Notes under the pieces: model-generated
The model's database searches: none
What the model saw: the letters and a program-made list of their open reading frames with translations, nothing else
What the model was told of the DNA's origin: nothing
Assembly: GCA_020861205.1 (NCBI GenBank)
Contig: JAJBSY010000151.1
Location: forward strand, 1 to 5,771
DNA: 5,771 bases
Source of the DNA: Deltaproteobacteria bacterium
GTDB taxonomy: Bacteria > Desulfobacterota > Desulfovibrionia > Desulfovibrionales > Desulfovibrionaceae
Reading direction: 5' to 3'
Shown here: one piece after another, positions 1 through 5,771 of the stretch
Numbering within the stretch: the first letter of the stretch is position 1
Layout: each line of letters opens with the position of its first letter
Made by a program: the position numbers and the translations under genes

Positions 1-1
1 G

Positions 2-1231
2 GAAAACATGCAGAAGAACGCGCTGCTTGTGGAAATCATCAACGGCCTTGAAACGATCAAGACCAGCATGGCCGAAGGCCGTATGCAGGACATCTGGGAA
101 CGGGTCGTCGGGCAGAGCGCGAACTCCAACTGCCAGAGCAAGCGCATGTCCAGCCTGTCCATCACGTTGACCATGCTGACCACCCAGGTCGTGAGCGTCG
201 GGATCATCATCTGGGGCGTCTACCGTATCCCGGACGAGCTTTCCATGGGCGGGCTCATCGCCTGCAACATGCTGGCGGGCAGGGCCATGGCCCCGCTTTC
301 CCAGGTCGCGGGCATGTTGTCCCGGCTGCAGCAGTCGCGGATGGCGCTGAAGTCGCTTGACGAGCTGATGAAGCTGCCCGTGGAACGGGAAGACGCGGCC
401 AACTTCGTGGAGTTCGGCAGGCTCGAGCATTCCATCACCTTCGAGAATCTTTCGTTCAAGTACCCCAATTCCGAACGGGAAGCCCTGACCGGCATCAACT
501 TGCATATCAGGCCCGGGGAGAAGGTCGGCATCATCGGGCGCATGGGGTCCGGCAAAAGCACGCTCGGGCGCTTTTGCATGGGGCTTTACCAGCCGACGGA
601 CGGGGCGGTCAAAATGGGCGGCGTCGATATCCGCCAGCTCGACCCGACGGACCTGCGATCCCGGATCGGCTACGTATCCCAGGACAACTACCTGTTTTAC
701 GGCACGGTGCGCGAAAACATCGCGTTCGGTTCGATCAACCCGGATGACCGCATGATTCTGCGGGCGGCCACCATCGCCGGGGTGGCGGACTTCGTTCGTT
801 CCCACCCGGCCGGGTTCGGGATGCCCGTGGGCGAACGGGGCATGTCCCTTTCCGGCGGCCAGCGCCAATCCGTGGCCATCGCCCGCGCGCTGCTGCAGGA
901 CCCCGACATACTGATAATGGACGAACCCACCAGCAACATGGACAACAACTCCGAGCTGATGTTCAAACGGCGCCTCGGTTCCGTCATGGGCGACAAGACG
1001 GTGCTTTTGATCACGCACAGGCTTTCGCTCCTGGATCTCGTGGACAGGTTGATCGTTATGGACAGCGGCCGGGTTATCGCCGACGGACCGAAGAATGCCG
1101 TACTTTCCGCGCTTCGGGGCGAACATGCCAAAACGGGAACGCTTCCCGGCATGAAATCGCAGCCGCAAGCGCCCAAAAAAGAGGCTCCGGCCGGAGCTCC
1201 GGCCCCGGAATCCGCCGTTTTTGAAGGATAG
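2..1231 (+). CDS. Type I secretion ABC transporter, permease/ATPase (LapB/HlyB-like), 5' partial
   Basis: Inner-membrane ATPase of a type I secretion system, which drives export of a large substrate (probably a repeat adhesin) in one step through an adaptor and an outer-membrane channel. The reading frame is open to the left edge, so the N-terminal part is missing; the ATG at 8 is internal, because the 'KNALLVE..NGLETIK' stretch is a mid-protein motif of these permeases. Numbering from that ATG: hydrophobic segments about 49-72 and 80-100 are the last membrane helices. The ATPase domain (about 143-365) is complete: A-loop Tyr152, Walker A GRMGSGKST 177-185, Q-loop Gln225, signature LSGGQ 281-285, Walker B ILIMDEP 301-307 with catalytic Glu306, D-loop 309-312, H-loop His337. 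A ~30-residue Ala/Pro/Lys-rich tail follows. It stops 6 nt before the adaptor gene. The presence of an N-terminal C39-like domain cannot be judged. LapB-type is inferred from the lapG neighbour; the T1SS ATPase family is clear. Confidence 0.95.
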   Translation, partial: ENMQKNALLVEIINGLETIKTSMAEGRMQDIWERVVGQSANSNCQSKRMSSLSITLTMLTTQVVSVGIIIWGVYRIPDELSMGGLIACNMLAGRAMAPLSQVAGMLSRLQQSRMALKSLDELMKLPVEREDAANFVEFGRLEHSITFENLSFKYPNSEREALTGINLHIRPGEKVGIIGRMGSGKSTLGRFCMGLYQPTDGAVKMGGVDIRQLDPTDLRSRIGYVSQDNYLFYGTVRENIAFGSINPDDRMILRAATIAGVADFVRSHPAGFGMPVGERGMSLSGGQRQSVAIARALLQDPDILIMDEPTSNMDNNSELMFKRRLGSVMGDKTVLLITHRLSLLDLVDRLIVMDSGRVIADGPKNAVLSALRGEHAKTGTLPGMKSQPQAPKKEAPAGAPAPESAVFEG

Positions 1232-1237
1232 ACGACA

Positions 1238-2596
1238 ATGAGTATCATGCGTATCAAAAATTGGCTTGTGCCGCCCAGCGCCGATCCGTCGGACCTGGAA
1301 TATATGAGCGAGGTGGACAAGGCCCTGCAAAGCAGGGGACATCCCCTGGCGTACATTCTTTCGATTTCCGTACTCGCCTTTTTCGCCGTCTTTCTGCTGT
1401 GGGCGTCGTGGGCCAAGCTCGACGAGGTAACGCGCGGCATGGGCCAGGTCATCCCCTCGCAGAGGACGCAGGAAATCCAGAACCTTGAAGGCGGCATTCT
1501 GGAAACCATGTTCGTCCGCGAAGGCGAGGACGTGGAAGAAGGCCAGGCGCTGGCGAAACTCTCCCCGCGCATCCTGGAAGCGAACCTGCGTGAAGCGCAG
1601 GCCCGGATGCGGGAAAACGAAATCGCCATTACGAGGCTTCAGGCGGAAATTGACGGCAAGGAACCCGTTTACTCCGAGGAGCTGATGCGCGAGTTTCCCA
1701 ACGCGATCCGCGACCAGATGTCCGCCTACCGCGCGCGTATGGCCCAGTTTGCCAGTGAGGCCGATGCCCTGGAATCGCAGATCGAACAGCGGAACAGGGA
1801 AGTGGAGGAAGCGCTGGCGAAAAGGCAACAGATCGAGGAAAACCTCCGCATCACCATCGAGCGGCGCAACATGGTCGAGCCTCTCGTCAGGCAGAAGATC
1901 TATTCCCGCCTGGACTACCTCCAGATCGTGCAGCAGATAGCCGGACTGGAAGGCGATTTGAAGGCGGTCCTGCAGACGATCGAAAAAAGCCGCAGCGCGG
2001 TGAACGAAGCCAAGCAGCGGCTCAACACCCGACGGACCGAAATCGTGGCGACCGCGACGGATGAGATGAGCAAACGCAGGGCCGAGAACGGGAGCCTGCG
2101 GGAAAACGTCGCGGCCATCCAGGACAGGCTGACCAGGACGGAAATCCTGTCCCCGATGCGCGGCACGGTCAAGCGTATCCTCATCAACACCGTCGGCGGG
2201 GTCATCAAGCCCGGGGAAACCATTCTTGAAATTGTGCCCCTGGACGACACCCTGCTGGTGGAAGCCAGGATCAAGCCCACGGACATCGGCTTCATCAAGA
2301 ACGAGCAAAAGGCCGTTATCAAACTGACGGCGTATGATTTCTCCATATACGGCGGCTTGGAGGGATTCGTCGAGGACATCAGCGCGGACAGCATCGAAGA
2401 CAAGCGCGGCGAGCCCTATTTCCAGGTCAAGCTTCGGACGACCAAGAGCAGCCTCACTTCCCGCGAAGGCAAGGAATTGCCGATCAAGCCGGGTATGCAG
2501 GCCTCGGTGGACATCATAACCGGTGAAAAAACCGTGTTGGCGTATTTGCTCAAGCCTATCACCAAGGCGCGGCAAAACGCCCTCACCGAGCGGTAG
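1238..2596 (+). CDS. HlyD-family type I secretion membrane fusion (adaptor) protein, LapC-like
   Basis: Periplasmic adaptor, anchored in the inner membrane, that links the ABC transporter to a TolC-like outer-membrane channel. At 452 aa it is the usual family length. Domain order: short cytoplasmic N-terminus, one membrane helix about 38-58, first half of the lipoyl domain about 79-108 (LEGGILETMFVREGEDV), long helical coiled-coil hairpin about 111-300 rich in Glu, Arg and Gln, second lipoyl half about 301-333 (ILSPMRGTV...), then a beta-barrel region to the end. Residues 416-438, with Gly419, Met420, Gly429 and Lys431, fit the classic HlyD-family C-terminal signature at every position. The ATG at 1238 is chosen because GAAGGA at 1223-1228 lies 9 nt upstream and the transporter stop is 6 nt before it, so the two are very likely co-transcribed and possibly translationally coupled. 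The next gene begins 2 nt after the stop. No outer-membrane partner is encoded here. LapC is the contextual analogue. Confidence 0.96.
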   Translation: MSIMRIKNWLVPPSADPSDLEYMSEVDKALQSRGHPLAYILSISVLAFFAVFLLWASWAKLDEVTRGMGQVIPSQRTQEIQNLEGGILETMFVREGEDVEEGQALAKLSPRILEANLREAQARMRENEIAITRLQAEIDGKEPVYSEELMREFPNAIRDQMSAYRARMAQFASEADALESQIEQRNREVEEALAKRQQIEENLRITIERRNMVEPLVRQKIYSRLDYLQIVQQIAGLEGDLKAVLQTIEKSRSAVNEAKQRLNTRRTEIVATATDEMSKRRAENGSLRENVAAIQDRLTRTEILSPMRGTVKRILINTVGGVIKPGETILEIVPLDDTLLVEARIKPTDIGFIKNEQKAVIKLTAYDFSIYGGLEGFVEDISADSIEDKRGEPYFQVKLRTTKSSLTSREGKELPIKPGMQASVDIITGEKTVLAYLLKPITKARQNALTER

Positions 2597-2598
2597 AT

Positions 2599-3606
2599 AT
2601 GCGGAGATGGCTGCCGGTCCTCAATCGCTGCCGGTTTCCGGCGGCGCGCCTCGTGCCGGTTCTGGCGGCCGTGTTGGTCTGTTTGCTGGCCCCGGTTCCG
2701 GGAGCGGCCTTTGCCGAAGCCCGTGGTGCGCCGGTTCTTCCGGAACCCGTCCGGAGCGTCTCGGAAAACGAGGCCGGCGGCGTTGTGGTCATGGCGCGGC
2801 CGGATAGCGCGCCCGGCGCCGGGGAGCGCGCGCAACACGGCGCGGCGGCCAAGGCGGTTTTTCCGGCGAACGACGACATGCCCGCCGCCGAAGTCGGTTT
2901 CTCCCGGGATACGTCCTCGCCCCTGTTGCTGGCCCAGGCCGGGCAAGCCCGCGAGCCACAGGCGGGGCAGGGTTCGCGGGACGTGGAAGCGCTGGCGGAA
3001 CAACGGGCCGCGGGGCAGGAAGGAAGAATGCCCTCAATCCGCCTTTTCAATACCGTGGAGTTTCGCGGCACTTTGAAAAACATGCCCAAGTGGCAGCGCG
3101 TAGTGACGGCGGAGCAACGGTCCCGGACGTTTGACGGCGACCTGAGCGCCGTGATGCGCCCGGCAAGCGTCTACGCGCAATGGCAGCAGATCGTGGAGAG
3201 GGTGAAGGGAGCGTCGGACCTGGAAAAGGCCAAGGCGGTCAGCGCTTTTTTCAACCGTTGGCCCTACAGGACGGACCAGGCCGTTTACAAGGTCGCCGAC
3301 TATTGGGCCACGCCCAGGGAATTTTTAAAGAATTCGGGCGACTGTGAGGATTACGCCATCGTCAAGTTTTACGCCTTGGTCAAACTTGGCGTTGATCCGG
3401 AAAATATGCGGGTCGTCGCGCTTAAGGACACCATCCGGAACCTGGCCCACGCGGTCCTGGTGCTGTATACGGAAAATGACGCTTATGTGCTGGATAATCT
3501 TACTTCCATGGTGCTTACGCACGAACGGTACCAGCACTACCTGCCGCAGTATTCCGTCAACGAGGTCTACCGGTGGGCGCATGTGCGTCCCAAAAAGAAG
3601 AAGTAA
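2599..3606 (+). CDS. lapG: LapG-type periplasmic cysteine protease (BTLCP / peptidase C93) with long N-terminal linker
   Basis: Transglutaminase-like cysteine protease. Family members such as Pseudomonas LapG cut the N-terminal region of a surface-retained adhesin after a di-alanine site and release the cell from its biofilm; the substrate here is inferred. The catalytic domain spans about 146-335. The triad is visible as Cys249 in GDCEDYA, His284 in NLAHAVL and Asp299 in VLDN, with spacings (35 and 15) close to those of known LapG. Acidic residues beside the cysteine (Asp248, Glu250, Asp251) match the positions reported as calcium ligands in LapG homologues. Residues 1-39 form a signal peptide (basic start, hydrophobic core about 18-31, cleavage probably after GAAFA). 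Residues 40-145 are Ala/Pro/Gly/Glu-rich and unlike a folded domain, making the protein (335 aa) well longer than typical LapG (about 250). The ATG at 2599 is the first start in frame, 2 nt after the adaptor stop, with only a weak ribosome site, so coupling is likely. The tail is PKKKK. Confidence 0.93.
   Translation: MRRWLPVLNRCRFPAARLVPVLAAVLVCLLAPVPGAAFAEARGAPVLPEPVRSVSENEAGGVVVMARPDSAPGAGERAQHGAAAKAVFPANDDMPAAEVGFSRDTSSPLLLAQAGQAREPQAGQGSRDVEALAEQRAAGQEGRMPSIRLFNTVEFRGTLKNMPKWQRVVTAEQRSRTFDGDLSAVMRPASVYAQWQQIVERVKGASDLEKAKAVSAFFNRWPYRTDQAVYKVADYWATPREFLKNSGDCEDYAIVKFYALVKLGVDPENMRVVALKDTIRNLAHAVLVLYTENDAYVLDNLTSMVLTHERYQHYLPQYSVNEVYRWAHVRPKKKK
3017..3030 (+). promoter_or_regulatory. Possible internal ribosome binding site and start codon inside lapG
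   Basis: AGGAAGGA at 3017-3024 is a strong purine-rich Shine-Dalgarno match followed by the in-frame ATG at 3028 (Met144). The first AGGA sits 7 nt before the ATG, the second only 3 nt. It is better than the site in front of the annotated start at 2599. Translation from here would give about 192 aa, just the catalytic domain without signal peptide, hence a cytoplasmic form. It may be chance, since Gly-Arg and Glu-Gly codons easily give such runs; use in the cell is unproven. Confidence 0.25.
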
Positions 3607-3621
3607 CGGCGGATACCGCCG
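3607..3621 (+). other. Short GC hairpin just after the lapG stop codon
   Basis: CGGCGG (3607-3612), loop ATA, CCGCCG (3616-3621): a perfect 6-bp all-GC stem with a 3-nt loop, beginning directly after the TAA at 3604-3606, in the only sizeable gap of the operon (51 nt). No run of T follows, so it is not a standard intrinsic terminator. It could protect the upstream mRNA end, mark a processing site, or tune expression of the receptor relative to the protease. It could also be chance in GC-rich DNA. Confidence 0.4.
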
Positions 3622-3647
3622 GTGATCGGGAAAAACCAACTCATTGT

Positions 3648-3651
3648 GGAG
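3648..3651 (+). promoter_or_regulatory. Ribosome binding site for the dCache-PAS-HD-GYP gene
   Basis: GGAG at 3648-3651, 6 nt before the ATG at 3658 and followed by an A-rich TAAAAA spacer. This is the cleanest initiation site in the window and fixes the start of the downstream gene. Because that gene does not overlap lapG, it can be initiated independently of lapG translation. Confidence 0.7.
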
Positions 3652-3657
3652 TAAAAA

Positions 3658-5766
3658 ATGGCACAAAACATGACCCCTCTTCCCGTGGACGGAACAGCCA
3701 CAGGGACGCAGAAGCGCAGCCGGCTTGTGGCCTTCGGGGTAGGCACACTGATTGTGGCGATCGCGTTGGTGTGTTTCTGGGCGTACAAGGAAATCAAATC
3801 CACCGAGGAAAAACTGGAAGAGCGTCTTTCCGATCGAGCCAAAATACTGGTCGAGGACCGCGTCGGCGCCGTGGATACCCAGGTGAAAGGGTTGAAGAAC
3901 GCGGCCTCCCGGCTGCTGGAAGCCCCCATGTTCACGTTCTTCGCCGCCGAGGTCAACAACTACAAGGGCGATATCGGGGTCCTCATTGCTCCGGAAAAAA
4001 AGGGCGCGAAGCCCGCTTCCGAAGACGAGGACGCCCTGGACAGGCTTATGGAAAACGTGCCCCTGATGGTGGTCACCCTTCGCGATTTCTGCCAGGGAGA
4101 CGGATTCGTCGCCGGGCGTATCGTCAACGCGCAGGGCAACACCTATCTCTCCACCATGGCGACGCCGCCGGCCCTTACCGGGGACGAGCAACGGCGGGTT
4201 TCCGAGGTCGTGGACACGGGCCGGGCTGTCATTTCCCCCGTGTACGCCTCGCCCTTCGGGTTGGTGCACGACCTGGTTCTGCCTATTTTTCCGCCCGCCT
4301 TTGAAGCGCAGGCGAAGCCGGTTTCCGTGCTGCTTTTGACCAAGGCGGTAACCGGGAAAGACAACCTGAGCGAGCTGGTCCAGACCTCCACCGTCGCGGG
4401 CGAGGGTTTCGTCGTCAAATTTATCCAGAAAACCCCGGACGGCTATCAGAAAATGGGACTGGGCCTTTCCGCCACCCTCTCGAAAATCCAGCAGCCGGAA
4501 GGTAGCGGCGAGGACGCATTGCCCTTCGGGGTCCGCGCCTCCGTCGACGGCGGCGAGGAGGTGTATTCCGCGGGCCGCAGAATTCCCGGCACGGAATGGT
4601 GGATCGTGCAGGAGCGTTCCTACCTCGCTTCCCGGGTGGACTACCACGAGGCCGTCCAACGCATCATCGTGCTGGCGGTCCTGGCGGCCCTGGTGCTGGC
4701 CCTTGTCGTCAGCGTGTTCTGGTGGCGGCTGGTCGGCAAGGAGCAGGAAGAGATCGCCGGCCAGTTCCGCGATCTGTGCTGCGTCATCGGCGACCAGAAA
4801 CAGCTCCTTGACGGCATCAACAGCACCATCAAGGATCCCATTTCCATGACCGACGAAGCCGGCGTTTACCGATACGTCAACCGCGCTTTCGGGCTGGCCG
4901 TCGGCAGATCCCCTGAAGAAATCGAAGGGCTGGATACCACCGCCGTGTTCGGCTTCGACACGGCGAAGCGGTTGCGCGTCTCCGATCAGAAGATTCTTGA
5001 CGGCGCGGACAGCGTGACGATTGACGAGACCATCTGGCTCCAGTCCAAGCGGCACTTTTTCCAAATATCCAAAGCCGCGTTGAAGGGCGATGACGGGAAG
5101 CTTTCGGGCATTGTTTCCGTGTTCCGCGACATCACGGCCCAGGTGGAAGCCCAGGAACGGGGCAGCCGCATGGTCCAGCAGACCATTCACGCCCTGGTGC
5201 GCGCCATTGAAGCCTCCGATCCCTTCCTGGGCGGCCACTCCAGGATCATGGGCCAGATCGCGGTATGCATCGCCAAGTCCCTGGGTTTGTCCAACCGCGA
5301 CGTCGCCACGGTCGAAGCCGCCGCTTCCCTTTCGCAGATCGGCAAAATGTTCGTGCCGCGCGAGGTGCTGACTAAGCCGGGCGCGCTGACGGAAGAGGAA
5401 AAGAAGATCATGGAACAGCACGTGGAATACGCCCACGAGGTCCTCAAGGACATCGAATTCGAGCTTCCCGTCCTGGAGGCCGTCTACCAGATGAACGAAC
5501 GTCTCGACGGCCAAGGCTATCCCCTGGGTCTCTCCGGCGACCAGATAGGTATGCCCGCGCGGGTGCTGGCGGTTGCCAACGCCTTTGCGGCCATGGCCCG
5601 GCCGCGTTCCTACCGCGCGGCCATCCCCGTGGAAACGGTTCTCAACATCCTGCAGGAGGATTCCGCGGATTATGACGCTTCCGTCGTGGAAGCTCTCGGC
5701 AAGGTTCTGCATACCCCCGAAGGCGAAAAGATCGTGGCCCAGGCGGCGGCTTCCAAAGCCCTCTGA
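3658..5766 (+). CDS. Membrane dCache-PAS protein with degenerate HD-GYP domain, candidate LapD-like c-di-GMP receptor
   Basis: A 702-aa two-pass inner-membrane sensor. Membrane helix 1 is about 22-42 and helix 2 about 335-356. The ~290-residue periplasmic part between them looks like a dCache domain: GRIVNAQGNTYLST (153-166), ISPVYASPFG (192-201) and the late GTEWWIVQE (311-319) are typical of that fold. No clear HAMP follows; a charged helical linker (about 358-385, with Cys374-Cys375) leads to a PAS domain (about 381-495) and an HD-GYP domain (about 505-685). Retained HD-GYP marks: GGHS with His527, IGK with Lys563, His588, DGQGYP 617-622. Lost: the HD pair is Ser559-Gln560, the paired histidines before GYP are Gln-Met-Asn 611-613, and the later aspartate is Asn641. 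Phosphodiesterase activity is thus unlikely, while c-di-GMP binding is possible. Following lapG and the exporter genes, it may take the role of LapD by holding or releasing LapG. That role is inference; the domain order is well supported. Confidence 0.9.
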   Translation: MAQNMTPLPVDGTATGTQKRSRLVAFGVGTLIVAIALVCFWAYKEIKSTEEKLEERLSDRAKILVEDRVGAVDTQVKGLKNAASRLLEAPMFTFFAAEVNNYKGDIGVLIAPEKKGAKPASEDEDALDRLMENVPLMVVTLRDFCQGDGFVAGRIVNAQGNTYLSTMATPPALTGDEQRRVSEVVDTGRAVISPVYASPFGLVHDLVLPIFPPAFEAQAKPVSVLLLTKAVTGKDNLSELVQTSTVAGEGFVVKFIQKTPDGYQKMGLGLSATLSKIQQPEGSGEDALPFGVRASVDGGEEVYSAGRRIPGTEWWIVQERSYLASRVDYHEAVQRIIVLAVLAALVLALVVSVFWWRLVGKEQEEIAGQFRDLCCVIGDQKQLLDGINSTIKDPISMTDEAGVYRYVNRAFGLAVGRSPEEIEGLDTTAVFGFDTAKRLRVSDQKILDGADSVTIDETIWLQSKRHFFQISKAALKGDDGKLSGIVSVFRDITAQVEAQERGSRMVQQTIHALVRAIEASDPFLGGHSRIMGQIAVCIAKSLGLSNRDVATVEAAASLSQIGKMFVPREVLTKPGALTEEEKKIMEQHVEYAHEVLKDIEFELPVLEAVYQMNERLDGQGYPLGLSGDQIGMPARVLAVANAFAAMARPRSYRAAIPVETVLNILQEDSADYDASVVEALGKVLHTPEGEKIVAQAAASKAL

Positions 5767-5771
5767 TACTC

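Noticed and set aside
8..10. ATG at 8 as the true start of the transporter gene
   Set aside because: The frame is open to the window edge and the following residues match a mid-permease motif of type I secretion transporters, so the gene is truncated by the window and does not start here.
697..1629. 310-codon minus-strand frame across the transporter and adaptor junction
   Set aside because: Opposite two well-supported genes with clear Walker and lipoyl motifs; Ser/Arg/Met-rich shadow translation, no ribosome site or family motif noticed.
2599..2640. Twin-arginine (Tat) signal at the LapG N-terminus (MRRWL)
   Set aside because: The arginines are at residues 2-3 without the usual preceding Ser/Thr and consensus spacing, and the hydrophobic core begins later; a general Sec signal peptide fits better.
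2416..3089. Two overlapping minus-strand frames and several plus-strand frames over the signal peptide and linker region of lapG
   Set aside because: The region is about 70-75% G+C where sampled, so stop codons are rare in every frame. None shows a domain, and the lapG frame has a signal peptide and joins directly to the catalytic domain.
3607..3657. Possible terminator or separate promoter in the 51-nt gap
   Set aside because: The hairpin has no T-run for intrinsic termination, and no convincing -35/-10 pair was seen, so neither was annotated as such.
3573..4304. 243-codon plus-strand frame spanning the lapG end, the gap and the sensor N-terminus
   Set aside because: Out of frame with both genes, Arg/Gly-rich composition, and it overlaps the membrane helix and dCache motifs of the real protein. 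Shadow frame.
3325..5712. Very long open frame (795 codons) on the minus strand opposite lapG and the HD-GYP gene
   Set aside because: Its codons are aligned in register with the sense codons, so it can only be stopped by sense TTA, CTA or TCA codons, which this GC-rich coding style avoids. It ends exactly at a single sense TTA (Leu243 of LapG). The translation is His/Gly/Asp/Arg/Gln-rich without recognisable motifs, while the sense strand carries clear domains.

Overview
The window reads as one rightward operon from a high-GC Gram-negative bacterium, most likely a deltaproteobacterium of the Desulfovibrio type. That assignment is inferred from codon use and from gene content: type I secretion genes followed by a LapG-type protease and a membrane-bound HD-GYP protein. 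No taxonomic marker is present. Nearly all bases are coding on the + strand, and no RNA gene, mobile element, CRISPR array or clear promoter was seen.

Layout: (1) positions 2-1231, the 3' part of a type I secretion ABC transporter (last transmembrane segments plus a complete ATPase domain), cut by the window edge; (2) 1238-2596, a HlyD-family periplasmic adaptor, 6 nt downstream; (3) 2599-3606, a LapG-type periplasmic cysteine protease (peptidase C93 / BTLCP family), 2 nt downstream, with an unusual ~105-residue low-complexity insert between signal peptide and catalytic domain; (4) after a 51-nt gap holding a small GC hairpin, 3658-5766, a two-pass membrane protein with a large dCache-like periplasmic domain, a PAS domain and a C-terminal HD-GYP domain lacking most metal-binding residues.

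Working together: in the Lap system of Pseudomonas, a type I exporter (LapB, LapC, LapE) places a giant adhesin on the cell surface. LapG cuts the adhesin off unless the c-di-GMP receptor LapD, which has degenerate GGDEF and EAL domains, holds LapG at the inner membrane. This window has the exporter subunits and LapG, but no EAL protein follows. Its place is taken by a dCache-PAS-HD-GYP protein whose enzyme centre appears dead. The main hypothesis is therefore a LapD analogue built on a different c-di-GMP-binding fold: a degenerate HD-GYP receptor that controls adhesin release. The adhesin and the TolC-like outer-membrane channel are not in the window and should lie in the flanks or elsewhere.
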